DNA from: CAIVVT01 sp052145115
Lineage (GTDB): Bacteria; Acidobacteriota; Terriglobia; Bryobacterales; Bryobacteraceae
Direction: 5' to 3'
Length of the DNA: 64,000 nt
Assembly: GCA_052145115.1 (NCBI GenBank)
Contig: JBKQPG010000104.1
Span: forward strand, 18,238 to 82,237
A program made the translations under genes and the position numbers. The notes below the pieces were generated by a model that was not told the origin of the DNA, ran no database searches, and saw only the letters and a program-made list of their open reading frames with translations. Positions 14,210 through 23,272 of the stretch are shown here, in pieces; the first letter of the stretch is position 1; each line of letters starts with the position of its first letter.

Positions 14210-14880
14210 ACGACCGCCTGCGCGCCGCATTCGATCGCGAACCCGTCCCCCGGGACCTCGAAGCCCGCCTGCGCGCGCGGCTGGCCGGGGTGCGGCCGGG
14301 CGCCCCGCGATTCGGGCTGGACTGGCAGTTCGTCGCCGCCAGCATCCTGATGTTCGTCCTCGTCGGCGGCCTGGCCCAGTACTACGCGCACAAGAGAATC
14401 CACGATCTGCTGCGCGTCGGCGTCGAGGACCACATCCACTGCGCGATCGCCGGCGCCTATCCGCATCAGAAGCAGCGCCTTGAGATGACCGAAGGGCTGG
14501 GCCCCCAGTTCGCGCCGATGCTGCAACCCGTCATCGACCAGGCTTCGGCCGGCCGCGCGACCCCCGACGCGGTCGAATCGGCCCACCGCTGCACCGTCAA
14601 CGGGCGCGCCTACGTGCACATCATCCTGCGGCGCGACGGCATGTTGATCTCCGTCATCCTGACCCAACGCGCGGAGCGCGAATCGTTCCCGCGCGCACTC
14701 GCGGCGCGCGTCATCCACGCTTCCGGCGTCCCGATTCATGAGGACAATCTCGACGGCTACTCGGTTTCGGGCTTTGAATCCGGCGCCTGGCTGGGCTACA
14801 TTGTCTCCGGCCTGCCGGCCGCCGAGAACGACGCCCTCTCTGCCCGCCTGGCGCCCGTGCTGCGCCGTTACGCGCTGTAG
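14206..14880 (+). CDS. Putative membrane-bound anti-sigma factor
   Basis: A 224-residue protein with a short basic cytoplasmic N-terminus (about 1-40), one transmembrane helix (about 42-60, FVAASILMFVLVGGLAQYY) and an exported C-terminal domain. It overlaps the ECF sigma gene by ATGA, which is the main reason for the call. The exported part has two Cys with nearby His (HIHCAIAG near residue 83 and HRCTVNGRAYVH near 129), possibly a metal- or redox-sensing site. I see no zinc-binding anti-sigma motif in the cytoplasmic part. The stop codon is followed at once by a fragment of the dispersed intergenic element. Confidence 0.7.
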   Translation: MNDRLRAAFDREPVPRDLEARLRARLAGVRPGAPRFGLDWQFVAASILMFVLVGGLAQYYAHKRIHDLLRVGVEDHIHCAIAGAYPHQKQRLEMTEGLGPQFAPMLQPVIDQASAGRATPDAVESAHRCTVNGRAYVHIILRRDGMLISVILTQRAERESFPRALAARVIHASGVPIHEDNLDGYSVSGFESGAWLGYIVSGLPAAENDALSARLAPVLRRYAL

Positions 14881-14930
14881 GAAAGCCCTCTCATCGCGCC
14901 TCGCTGCGATCGTGGCGAAATATCCGGGTT
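14881..14930 (+). repeat. Dispersed TIR element, right half only
   Basis: 50 bp matching the right part of the elements at 26351-26530 and 35464-35539: the core CCCTCTCATCGCGCCTCG, TGCGATCG, and the right end AAATATCCGGGTT. It begins directly after the stop codon of the preceding gene. The left inverted repeat and centre are absent. Confidence 0.7.
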
Positions 14931-15022
14931 AAGTCCATTTCCTGGGAATACCATCGCGCCCAAGCCGGATATAACCTTGCGGGCCGCAAGCCCGCATTCG
15001 AAACCGATTGATGGAGGGTACC

Positions 15023-16087
15023 TTGAAAAACAATGCATCCCGCGCCAGTTCACTCCTGGCGCTTTTGGTCCTGACGGTCGTGTCCGCGATGGCGCATGAC
15101 GGTGGACGCGACACGCTGGTGCTGACGAGCACGAATGACGCGAGCACCAATGAAATTGTGGTGTTCAAACTGAGTACGGGCGGAACGCCCACGCTCACCC
15201 TGGTGAACATGCTGCCCACCGGCGGCGCGGGCGGCGCAGGCGGAAACGGGGGCGCGGTTCAGTTCGCGGGCGATTTGGGCGCCGTGGCCAACTACGGCTC
15301 GAACACCGTCACCCAACTGGTGCGGAATTACGATTTCATCAATGTCGGGAAGACGATCAAGCTTGCGCCGGGCTGCACAAATCCGGTCTCTGTCGCGCTG
15401 AACGATGGGCAGCTGTTCGCCGTGGGCGCGAATTGCGTCGAAAGCCACGCCTGGCCATCGGGGCACGTCGATGGCACGATGGTTGCAACGCCCGATTCCT
15501 CGGCCGGACAAGTCGCGGTCGGCCGCACGTGGGCCGCGGTCACCTTGAAGTCCGGATCGGTCCTGCAACTGCCCCTGGCGTGGAACGGCGCGCTGGCCGG
15601 CACGAGTAATGCAGTGACCCTCCCAGCCGATGCCAACAACACGCCGCTGGGAGCCGCCTTCTGGGGCAACATCCTGGGATTCAATCCGGCGCACAGTCCG
15701 GACAGCTTCGCTCTGGTGGACTCCAGCGGCGACGTCTTTCCAGTAGCCGGGCCGGCGATGCCGTATCCCATCAACGCCCCGTGCTGGCTGGCCAAGGGAG
15801 CGGGCAACATCTGGTATTCCGGCAACTCGCCGGGCGCGGCGGTCTCCATCTTTTTCAGCGACGGCATGGGCGGAGTTTTCTATAAATCGGTTCCCGTGGC
15901 GGGCACGCCGACCGACTTAAGCGTGTCGCCTGACGGTCAGTGGCTGGCCGTCATTTATACTGCCGCCGACGGCAGCGGTGGGCGCGTGGCCGTCTTCGCG
16001 ATCGACGCCTACGGCGATCTCTCCCTCGCGGCCACCTCAAGCCCGATTGGCGTTCCGGGCTTGAACGGGGTCGCGATCAGCCAGTAA
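15023..16087 (+). CDS. Secreted beta-propeller-like protein of unknown function
   Basis: A 354-residue exported protein. The signal peptide (about 1-24, SSLLALLVLTVVSAMA) is followed by Gly/Ala/Asn-rich repeats of 40-50 residues in a pattern like YncE or lactonase propellers: GAVANYGSNTVTQL, VALNDGQLFAVGAN and DLSVSPDGQWLAVIY. No catalytic residues can be assigned. The start TTG 15023 is chosen because GGAGGG lies five bases upstream; ATG 15011 lies in that same GGAGG region and has no site of its own. It follows the sigma/anti-sigma pair after 142 bp that include the repeat fragment. Confidence 0.65.
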   Translation: MKNNASRASSLLALLVLTVVSAMAHDGGRDTLVLTSTNDASTNEIVVFKLSTGGTPTLTLVNMLPTGGAGGAGGNGGAVQFAGDLGAVANYGSNTVTQLVRNYDFINVGKTIKLAPGCTNPVSVALNDGQLFAVGANCVESHAWPSGHVDGTMVATPDSSAGQVAVGRTWAAVTLKSGSVLQLPLAWNGALAGTSNAVTLPADANNTPLGAAFWGNILGFNPAHSPDSFALVDSSGDVFPVAGPAMPYPINAPCWLAKGAGNIWYSGNSPGAAVSIFFSDGMGGVFYKSVPVAGTPTDLSVSPDGQWLAVIYTAADGSGGRVAVFAIDAYGDLSLAATSSPIGVPGLNGVAISQ

Positions 16088-16297
16088 TCGCTCCCGCGGC
16101 TTATCCAGGTCCTCATCGGCGGGCGCTCCACGCAGCGCCCGCCTTGATGTGCGCCGATCATTGGTGGCAGGGATAGGAGTGCGTCTCCAGCGTCCTGGCG
16201 AGAACAGGCCAGGCGCGCCTGACTCGATGAGCCGGTAGTGCCTGTCTTCGCACCTTTATTGCATGCAATGCCAAGTGCGATCATCCAAAGAGTAGGT

Positions 16298-17302
16298 ATG
16301 GAGCAGACGCACACCCATCCGCACGGCCAAAACCACGCCCACCACGCTCACGGCGGGGGAGCTCACGTCCACGGCCAGACCGAGGGCCCGATGCTGTGGT
16401 TGTGCCTGCTCATCACCAGCGCCTTTGTGGTCGTCGAGGCGGGTGCGGGATACGTGTCGCACAGCCTGGCACTGCTTTCCGACGCGGGCCACAATTTCAG
16501 CGACGGGTTGGCGCTCGGGCTGGCAGCCTATGCGCTGTGGATCTCGCGACGGCCCGCCAGCGCCGCGAAGACCTACGGCTACCACCGCGCTACCATCCTG
16601 AGCGCGCTGGTGAACGCCACGGCGCTGCTGGTGATCGCCGCGCTGATTATGGTGGAGGCGGTAGTCGTGTTCCGGCATCCGCAGCGGGTGCAGGGCGTGC
16701 TGATGATGTGGGTGGCCGGCGCCTCGGTGTTGATGAACACGGTGGTGGCCGCGCTGCTGCGGGGCGGCGCCAGGCACAGCCTGAATCTGCGCGCCGCCTA
16801 CATCCACATGGCCGGCGATGCACTTTCCGCGGTCGGAGTTCTGCTGGCGGGATGGGTGGTGGCGTCCACGGGATGGGTCTACGCCGACCCGCTGGTTTCG
16901 GTGCTCATAGCGGTCTTCATCGCGTGGAGTTCGATCGGCGTCGTGACGGACGCGGTCAATATTTTGCTCGAGGGGACGCCGAAGGGCCTCGACCTGGAGG
17001 GCATGATCGCGGCGATGCAGCGGGTCAGCCACGTACTCACGGTGCATGACGTCCACGTGTGGACGGTTTCCGATGACCTCAATTTCCTCTCGGCGCATGT
17101 CGGCGTCGATGAGGCCCGGACCATGGAAGAATGCGGCGCGATCATCCGCGATCTCAAGGAATTGCTGTTCCGCGACTTCCAGATCGCCCACGCCACGATT
17201 CAGATTGAAGCCACGGGCAGTTGTTGTGAGCGAACCGACCTGGATCCGCTGCACTGCCACGACATCACGGCGTACGACGCCGAGAAGCAGCACGCCGAGT
17301 AG
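16298..17302 (+). CDS. Cation diffusion facilitator (zinc/divalent metal exporter)
   Basis: A 334-residue inner-membrane antiporter of the CzcD/ZitB type that expels Zn, Co or Cd against protons. The N-terminus is a His-rich metal-binding tail (HTHPHGQNHAHHAHGG). Six transmembrane helices follow, with the transport-site motifs DAGHNFSD in helix 2 and HMAGDALS in helix 5. The cytoplasmic C-terminal domain carries VHDVHVW and ends with a Cys/His-rich stretch (SCCERTD, LHCHD). ATG 16298 is chosen because the His-rich tail begins there; 20 residues upstream in frame look non-coding. It stands alone, and I see nothing notable in the 210 bp before it. Confidence 0.93.
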   Translation: MEQTHTHPHGQNHAHHAHGGGAHVHGQTEGPMLWLCLLITSAFVVVEAGAGYVSHSLALLSDAGHNFSDGLALGLAAYALWISRRPASAAKTYGYHRATILSALVNATALLVIAALIMVEAVVVFRHPQRVQGVLMMWVAGASVLMNTVVAALLRGGARHSLNLRAAYIHMAGDALSAVGVLLAGWVVASTGWVYADPLVSVLIAVFIAWSSIGVVTDAVNILLEGTPKGLDLEGMIAAMQRVSHVLTVHDVHVWTVSDDLNFLSAHVGVDEARTMEECGAIIRDLKELLFRDFQIAHATIQIEATGSCCERTDLDPLHCHDITAYDAEKQHAE

Positions 17303-17329
17303 CAGGCGCCGCCGGCGGGGTCCTACGCC

Positions 17330-18535
17330 TCACTGCGGTCCTTTCCGGCCGGGGACCGTATCGATCTGCAGCGCAGGATCGGCCGCGGGAACGTGAGAGA
17401 CAGGCAGGCCCAGCTCACGGCGCACGATGTTGGCGCCCTGGGCGATGGCGCTGGCTTTGTAAAACGCGATCTCGCGATTGCAGCCCTGGCGGCCGAAGCC
17501 GCAGTCGCTGGAGACGATCAGGCGCTCCGGCGGGATGAATTTCAGGGCCTTGCGGATTTCGGCGGCGACCTCCTCGGGCCGATCGGCCTGCAAGGTGCGA
17601 TGGCTGACGGCGCCGATGCAGATCTTCTTCTTGAGGTCGTTGCGGAACGGGGCGAAGAGGTCGAGATCGGCCTGGTTACGATCCTTCATCTCCAACGTCC
17701 AGACGTCGCCGCGGCAACGCTCCAGGTAGATCTCGATCGAGTTGGCGTAGCTGGTGTCCTCCATCACGCGCTGCATGTTGGGATTGCCCCAACAGGTGTG
17801 GATCCACAACTCGACGTCATCGAGGCCCTGGACCTCGCGGTTGAAGGCGTCCACCATGAACTGCACCTCGGCATGATCCTTGCCGTAGGTGTTGGCCATG
17901 AAGTGGAACGTAGGTTCCTCGATCTGGATGCAGCGGCAGCCGGCATCGCGCAGCGCCAGCAGTTCCTTGTTCATGGCTTCGGCCATGTCCCAGATCACCT
18001 GGCGCTTGTCCTTGTAGTGCGGCGTGTGGATGTCCAGGAACAGCGCCATCACCTGTGAGCAGCAGGTGCCGAAGCGGACCGGTTTGAGCGTGCGGGCCTG
18101 GGCCAGCCGCCACAATTTCGGATAATCCAGCGGCCGGTGCTCGATTTTGCCGACGACGCGAGGCCAGCGCCAGCCGGTGTAAATCTCGTTCAGCAGCGTT
18201 CCGGGCGGATAGTGCAGCCAGGGCGCGGTGGTCTCCTCGGGCTGCAGATAGTCGCCCTCGAACCCAGCCCAGCGCTGGAGCGGATAGTGATGCCACGCCC
18301 GGCCGGCGAGATCCTCGTCGACGTGCAGATCGCCATGCGTCAGAATGTCGAGGCCGGCGCGCTCCTGATCGCTGATCACGACGGCGAAGGCGTCCTGTAG
18401 CTTCTCGCGGAAGCGGATGTCGAGCATGCAGGTGTCCAGCGGGCGCCCCCACATGCAGACGTCGAACCAGCGCGGGCGGGGAAACGACCCGGTGGTGGTG
18501 CTGGGGAGAATCAGGCCGTCGGTGGCGGTAAACAT
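17330..18535 (-). CDS. Cobalamin-independent methionine synthase (MetE) C-terminal-like protein
   Basis: A 401-residue protein matching only the catalytic half of MetE. The zinc and homocysteine site is intact: His246 and Cys248 in HTCWGN, Glu282 in TLEMKD and Cys345 in SSDCGFG. The N-terminal MetE half that binds the folate tail is missing, as in archaeal-type and core-MetE proteins, so the methyl donor may be a corrinoid protein or another methyl carrier. It is downstream of deoB on the same strand with a 155-bp gap containing a strong GC hairpin (18617-18637) without a T-run. It could equally be a methyltransferase for another thiol. Confidence 0.82.
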   Translation of the reverse strand: MFTATDGLILPSTTTGSFPRPRWFDVCMWGRPLDTCMLDIRFREKLQDAFAVVISDQERAGLDILTHGDLHVDEDLAGRAWHHYPLQRWAGFEGDYLQPEETTAPWLHYPPGTLLNEIYTGWRWPRVVGKIEHRPLDYPKLWRLAQARTLKPVRFGTCCSQVMALFLDIHTPHYKDKRQVIWDMAEAMNKELLALRDAGCRCIQIEEPTFHFMANTYGKDHAEVQFMVDAFNREVQGLDDVELWIHTCWGNPNMQRVMEDTSYANSIEIYLERCRGDVWTLEMKDRNQADLDLFAPFRNDLKKKICIGAVSHRTLQADRPEEVAAEIRKALKFIPPERLIVSSDCGFGRQGCNREIAFYKASAIAQGANIVRRELGLPVSHVPAADPALQIDTVPGRKGPQ

Positions 18536-18690
18536 GGTTCGTACATTGTACTTCTAAAGCCGGCCCGTCTGAAACGGATTTTCGATGAGGGGCGCGCCGG
18601 ACGCGCGCTTTCGGGTCCTCGGCCCCGGGGCCGGAGGTGGGCGTCCGTCCCACCAGTGGCACGATGGCGCGTGGATGGTCCGAAACCGCG

Positions 18691-19863
18691 CTAGCCGCCA
18701 ATCAGGCTGAGGAAACTGGACCCCGGTCCGGGAGGCAGGTCGAAGTTCTCGGCGACGGTCGCGCCCATGTCGGCCAGGCTGAGGCGAGTCCACAGGTCGA
18801 CACCCGAGCGGGCGGCGCGGCCGTAGCACAGCACGGGGACGTATTCGCGGGTGTGGTCGGTGCCGCGGACGGTCGGGTCGCAACCGTGATCGGCGGTGAA
18901 CATGACCAGGTCGCCGGCGCCAAAGGCGCCCAGGAGACGCGGCAGCCAGGCGTCGACGGCCTCGAGCGCGCCGGCATAGCCGGCGGCATCGTTGCGATGG
19001 CCGTAGAGCATGTCGAAATCGACGAGGTTGACCCAGATCAGACCGCGGTCGAGACCGCGCATGGCCTCGAGAGTCCGGGCCATGCCGTCGGCGTTGGAGA
19101 TCGTGTGGAAGGCCTTCTCGATGCCGCGGCCGAGGAAGATATCGGCGATCTTGCCCACGCTCCACACGCGGACGCCGGCCCCGGCCAGCCGGTCGAGCAG
19201 CATGCCCTCAGGGGGCGGGACGGCGTAATCGCGGCGATTGGCCGTGCGCTGGAAGCGGCCCGGCTCCCCGGTGAACGGCCGCGCGATGACGCGCCCGACC
19301 TCGTGCGGGCCGCGCAGCAGGCCGCGCGCGATTTCGCAGTAGCGGTAGAGGCCGGCGAGCGGGATCACGTCTTCATGCGCCGCGATCTGAAAGACGCTGT
19401 CGGCGGAGGTGTAGACGATGGGCTTGCCGGTGGCGATGTGTTCGGCGCCCAACTGGTCGATAATGGCCGTACCCGAGGCGGCCTTGTTGCCGAGCGTGCC
19501 GCGGCCGATGAGACGCTCGAACTCAGCCATCAGATCGGCCGGGAAGCCGCGCGGATAGAGCGGGAAGGGACGCTCCAGAAGGATGCCCGCCATCTCCCAA
19601 TGGCCGGTGGTGGTGTCTTTCCCGGGCGACGCCAGGGCCGAGCGGCCAAAGCACCCCAGGGGCCGCGCCACGCCCGGGAGCCGCTCGAAGGAGCGGATAT
19701 TGGCCAGGCCCAGCGCGGCCAGGACCGGCAGTTTCAGCGGGCGCAGGACGGCGAGGTGGCCCAGGGTGTCTCCGGGCTCGGGATCGCCGAAGGCCTGCCA
19801 ATCGGGCATCGGGCCAATGCCCAGGCTGTCGAGAACGATCCACACGACGCGCCGGAACAGCAT
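18691..19863 (-). CDS. deoB: Phosphopentomutase
   Basis: A 390-residue alkaline-phosphatase-superfamily mutase that interconverts (deoxy)ribose 1- and 5-phosphate in nucleoside salvage. Metal-site segments are clear: VLDSLGIGPMPD at the N-terminus, KDTTTGHWEMAG near residue 82 with the phosphorylated Thr, NLVDFDMLYGHRND near 277, and FTADHGCDPTVRGTDHTREYVP near 325. Length matches the family. It follows the TlpA-like gene by 3 bp and so belongs to the long minus-strand operon. Confidence 0.95.
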   Translation of the reverse strand: MLFRRVVWIVLDSLGIGPMPDWQAFGDPEPGDTLGHLAVLRPLKLPVLAALGLANIRSFERLPGVARPLGCFGRSALASPGKDTTTGHWEMAGILLERPFPLYPRGFPADLMAEFERLIGRGTLGNKAASGTAIIDQLGAEHIATGKPIVYTSADSVFQIAAHEDVIPLAGLYRYCEIARGLLRGPHEVGRVIARPFTGEPGRFQRTANRRDYAVPPPEGMLLDRLAGAGVRVWSVGKIADIFLGRGIEKAFHTISNADGMARTLEAMRGLDRGLIWVNLVDFDMLYGHRNDAAGYAGALEAVDAWLPRLLGAFGAGDLVMFTADHGCDPTVRGTDHTREYVPVLCYGRAARSGVDLWTRLSLADMGATVAENFDLPPGPGSSFLSLIGG

Positions 19864-19866
19864 ACT

Positions 19867-21174
19867 TCAATTCTGCTCGAGCGCGGCCTTGATGCGTTCC
19901 GAAAGCTGGTCGACGAAACGCTCGGGCTCGTAGCCGCGCATGCGGCTGTGCACCTCGCCGCGCCGGCTGAGCACGATGGTGGTGGGAATCGAGTTGACGC
20001 GGAAATAGCCGCCCAGCCCATCGTCATAGAGAACCTCCTTGGACCATTTCTGGCGCTCCAGGAAGGGCTTGACCAGAGAGCGGTCCTCGTCGGTGGCGAT
20101 GTCCAGGAAGATGACATTGGGGTTGTCCTTGAAACGCTCCCTGATCTGCTCGTAGAGCGGGTGCTGGCCGCGGCACGGACCGCACCAGGTGGCCCAGAAA
20201 TCGAGCACCAGCACCTTGCCCTTGAGGGTGTTCAGGGCGAGCTGGCCCCCATCGAGCCGGGTGAGCGTGAAATCGAGCGGGGAGGAAGCCACGCTGTTGG
20301 GGTCGAAGTTGCGCAGGCGCAGGCGGCGGGCCTCAATCAGGGGGAGCACGCGATCCCAGGCGGGCAGGACGCGAGAGGAGGGGTCGTCGATTCTGGCCTT
20401 GGCGGCCAGCTCGGCCATACGCTCGCGGGCGCGCTGGCGCTCACCGCGATCGGCGCGTTCATCCTCGACGATGAAGGCCTCGGCGGCGGCATCGAGGGCG
20501 TCGGAATAGCGGCCCAGGCGCTCCAGCACGAGGGAACGTTCGAGCGCGGCGTCGAGCGAGGGCTGGAGTTCCCAGGCCTCGACCGCCGGCGGCAGCGCTT
20601 CCTCGTCGCGGCCCAGCCGGTCCAGTGCCCGGGACTGGTAGACCAAGGCCTCCTTCAGGGTGAACTCGGTCTCGTCCAGACGCCGGCCCTGGCCGGGCGC
20701 ATAGGCTTTCGAGGCCAGCTGTTTCTTCAGCTCCTCGCGGAGCCCGGGGACGAGCAGCGCGGAAAACTTGAGGGCCCGCTGCCTGCTCTCCGCGTCGTCC
20801 TGATTGAGCAGCTCGCGGGTGACGAAGGTGAGCAGCCGCAGATCGTGGTTGCCGCTCTCGATCGCCTCGGGACCGTACTTGAGTTCGCGGCGCTTATCCT
20901 TCGACTCCACGGCCAGTTGAGCCAGCAGGCGGACGATCTCCTTCTGCTTGGGACAATCGGGGTGCACCTGGAGATGCTTTTCCAGGACGGCGGTGATATC
21001 GGCCGGGCTGCCGCCGGAATCGCGGAGCTCCTGTTCCAGTCGCGCGTCGGCCGCGGGCTGGTTCGCGTCCGGGCCCTCCCTGGCGGGGGCGGGCTTGGCC
21101 GGCGGGGCAACCTGCGCCACGGCAGGCGCAAGCGCCAGCGCGGCGCATAGCAGGAGGTGCAGCCGCGGCGTCAT
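19867..21174 (-). CDS. TlpA-like thioredoxin-fold protein with helical N-terminal domain
   Basis: A 435-residue exported protein. After a signal peptide (about 1-21) comes a Pro/Ala-rich linker, a helical TPR-like region (about 40-290) and a C-terminal TlpA/ResA thioredoxin domain. The redox site is WCGPC at 330-334, preceded by VLVLDFWAT, with the cis-Pro loop VNSIPTTIVL. It probably reduces or isomerises disulfides in the periplasm; the helical region may hold the partner. It overlaps the upstream gene by 4 bp (21171-21174). Confidence 0.88.
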   Translation of the reverse strand: MTPRLHLLLCAALALAPAVAQVAPPAKPAPAREGPDANQPAADARLEQELRDSGGSPADITAVLEKHLQVHPDCPKQKEIVRLLAQLAVESKDKRRELKYGPEAIESGNHDLRLLTFVTRELLNQDDAESRQRALKFSALLVPGLREELKKQLASKAYAPGQGRRLDETEFTLKEALVYQSRALDRLGRDEEALPPAVEAWELQPSLDAALERSLVLERLGRYSDALDAAAEAFIVEDERADRGERQRARERMAELAAKARIDDPSSRVLPAWDRVLPLIEARRLRLRNFDPNSVASSPLDFTLTRLDGGQLALNTLKGKVLVLDFWATWCGPCRGQHPLYEQIRERFKDNPNVIFLDIATDEDRSLVKPFLERQKWSKEVLYDDGLGGYFRVNSIPTTIVLSRRGEVHSRMRGYEPERFVDQLSERIKAALEQN

Positions 21175-21824
21175 GGGGCGGCCTTGGGCGCCGGGGGCGC
21201 GCGAAACGTGTCCGCGAGCCTGGCGGCGCGTTCGCGCGCCATGTTCATGTAGGCCTCGTTCTTGGCGACGCGGTCGAGCAGCGGGAGGTATTGGCCGAGC
21301 GCCACCAGGCGCTTATTGTCGTAGGCGGCCTCGAGCTCGAGCAGCGTCTGGTTCACGCCCAGGTGGTCGTATTTCACGGTGCGGGCGAGGTCGATGACAA
21401 GCTGCTCGGATTCCACGATGCGCTCGTACCAGTCCTGCAGCGCCTGGCCGTCGAGATCGGTAGTGAAATTGAAGCGCGTCTCGGAATGCTGGTCGCCGTC
21501 CTCCCAGCGGAAGAGCTTCTCGCCCATGCGCGCCACCTTGAGGCCGGATTCGAGCGGCCGGCGGAAGTGGTCGAGCTTCTCGGCGAGGTCGAAGACGGCC
21601 TGCGTTTCGGCGGCGGTGAGGCGGAGGCGCAGGGGCTCTTCGTCGACGACTTCACGGTATTCCACCTGGCCGTCGCGCATGATGCGCAGCTCGACGAATT
21701 CGGGACGGCTGCCGGGGAAGCGCTTGGAGAGCACGAGGCGCGGCTCGCTGGCGGCAAGCAGGGCCGGCGCGGCGAGCAACAGGGCGGTCCACAGAGCCAG
21801 ACGCCAAGGCCACAGCGCATTCAT
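21171..21824 (-). CDS. Secreted protein of unknown function
   Basis: A 217-residue exported protein I do not recognise. ATG 21824 opens a signal peptide (MNALWPWRLALWTALLLAAPALLA) and overlaps the ruvC stop by 4 bp; the reading frame continues upstream to 21938 but that part lies inside ruvC. The mature part is mixed alpha/beta with conserved-looking RLVLSKRFPGSRPEFVELRI and a helical C-terminal half. It also overlaps the downstream TlpA-like gene by 4 bp, so the two products may act together in the periplasm. Confidence 0.75.
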   Translation of the reverse strand: MNALWPWRLALWTALLLAAPALLAASEPRLVLSKRFPGSRPEFVELRIMRDGQVEYREVVDEEPLRLRLTAAETQAVFDLAEKLDHFRRPLESGLKVARMGEKLFRWEDGDQHSETRFNFTTDLDGQALQDWYERIVESEQLVIDLARTVKYDHLGVNQTLLELEAAYDNKRLVALGQYLPLLDRVAKNEAYMNMARERAARLADTFRAPPAPKAAP

Positions 21825-22306
21825 CGCAGCACCTCCGTGGCGCGCACGGCGGCATGGCACAGCGCCACGGCCAGGGCATCGGAGGCATCGAACGAGGCCA
21901 CCGGCTGGGCCAGGTTCAATAGACTTTGGACCATCCACTGCACCTGCTCCTTGTCGGCTCTTCCATTCCCCGTGACGGCCAGCTTCACGCGCGCCGGCGG
22001 GTATTCACCGACTTTCAATCCGGCCTCGGCCAGCACCAGCAGAACGGCGCCGCGCACCTGGGTCAGCTTGATGGCGCTGGCGGCGTTGACGGATTGAAAA
22101 GTCTCTTCCACGGCCGCTTCGTCGGGAGCGCACCGGCGCACGACCTCGCGCAGCGCATTGGCGATGACCAGCAGCCGCTCGGGATACGAGTCCCGAAGGT
22201 CCGTTCTGACTACCCCCGCTTCCACCAGACGATGCCGCGGCGACCCGGTTTCAATGACGCCATAGCCGGTGAAGCGGCTTCCACAATCGATGCCCAGGAT
22301 CCTCAC
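21821..22306 (-). CDS. ruvC: Holliday junction resolvase RuvC
   Basis: Dimeric endonuclease that cuts Holliday junctions moved by RuvAB during recombination repair. Catalytic acids are visible: Asp in ILGIDCGSRFTGYGVI, Glu in AVEETFQSVNAAS, and the final Asp pair in SFDASDALAVALCH. GTG 22306 is chosen so that the protein begins just before ILGID, as in other RuvC proteins; GTG 22336 would add ten residues. It follows yebC by about 50 bp, a conserved pairing, but ruvA and ruvB are not adjacent as they often are. Confidence 0.95.
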   Translation of the reverse strand: MRILGIDCGSRFTGYGVIETGSPRHRLVEAGVVRTDLRDSYPERLLVIANALREVVRRCAPDEAAVEETFQSVNAASAIKLTQVRGAVLLVLAEAGLKVGEYPPARVKLAVTGNGRADKEQVQWMVQSLLNLAQPVASFDASDALAVALCHAAVRATEVLR

Positions 22307-22353
22307 AGCGGAATCATTTCGCCCGGATTCCCGCACTCAGCGCAGGGCCGGCC

Positions 22354-23091
22354 TCAGACGCCGGCCGCTTCCTCGTCGTAGTCGAAGTTCGAGTAGACGT
22401 TTTGCACGTCGTCGTGATCCTCGAGCGCCTCGAGCATGCGCAACATGCCGGCGACGTGCCTGGATTCGACGGTCATCAGACTCTTGGGGATCATCGCCAG
22501 CTCGGCGGAGACGGTCGGGATCTGGGCCTTGTGGATGGCCCCGACGACAGCATGGAGCGACTCCGGCGCGGAGATCACCTCCCAGCTGTCGCCCAGGTCG
22601 CGGACGTCGTCGGCGCCGGCGTCGAGGGCGATTTCCATCAATTGGTCCTCGGTGGCTTTGTCCTTCTCGATGACGATCTGGCTCTTGCGCTCGAACATCC
22701 AGCCGACGCTGCCCGGCTCGCCGAGGCTGCCGCCGTTCTTCGAGAAAGCGTGGCGCAGTTCGCTGACGGTCCGGTTGCGGTTGTCGGTGGCGCAATTGAC
22801 CAGCACCGCGGCGCCACCGGGTCCATATCCCTCGAAGGTGACTTCGTCGATCTGCCCGCCTTCGATTTCGCCGGTGCCGCGCATGATGGCGCGTTTAATG
22901 TTCTCGGCGGGCATCGAACTGGCCTTGGCGGCGGTGATGGCCGTGCGCAGGCGAGAGTTCGCGTCAGGGTTGCCGCCGGAGCGCGCCGCGATCACGATTT
23001 CCTTGATCAGCCGGGTGAAAATCTTGCCGCGTTTGGCGTCCAGCGCGCCCTTCTTGTGCTTAATGGTCGCCCATTTGGAATGTCCGGACAT
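22354..23091 (-). CDS. YebC/PmpR-family DNA-binding protein
   Basis: A 245-residue YebC-family protein. Members act as transcriptional regulators or, as recently shown for some, help ribosomes through polyproline. The family N-terminus is exact: MSGHSKWATIKHKKGALDAKRGKIFTRL, with ATG 23091 at its natural position. EGYGPGGAAVLVNCATDNRNRT near residue 92 and the acidic C-terminal domain are also typical. It is the first gene of the minus-strand series with ruvC, the usual partner. Confidence 0.95.
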   Translation of the reverse strand: MSGHSKWATIKHKKGALDAKRGKIFTRLIKEIVIAARSGGNPDANSRLRTAITAAKASSMPAENIKRAIMRGTGEIEGGQIDEVTFEGYGPGGAAVLVNCATDNRNRTVSELRHAFSKNGGSLGEPGSVGWMFERKSQIVIEKDKATEDQLMEIALDAGADDVRDLGDSWEVISAPESLHAVVGAIHKAQIPTVSAELAMIPKSLMTVESRHVAGMLRMLEALEDHDDVQNVYSNFDYDEEAAGV

Positions 23092-23272
23092 GGCACACCT
23101 CAAGTGTCGGCAGGGTCGGGAACCCCGCTCAGCCCAATGTTACAGCTTATCAGCGGTTTGGCCGCGTCTCAAGGCGACCGAGGACCCGGCAGGGGCCAGC
23201 TGCCGTTTTCGAGGCTAGACAACCGGGCAAAGCGGGCCGCTCATGCAGACCGGTTCGTGGTAGCTTCTGGGC

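Noticed and set aside
18637..21150. 837-residue plus-strand frame opposite deoB and the TlpA-like gene
   Set aside because: It crosses gene boundaries of the real operon and has no protein-like pattern.
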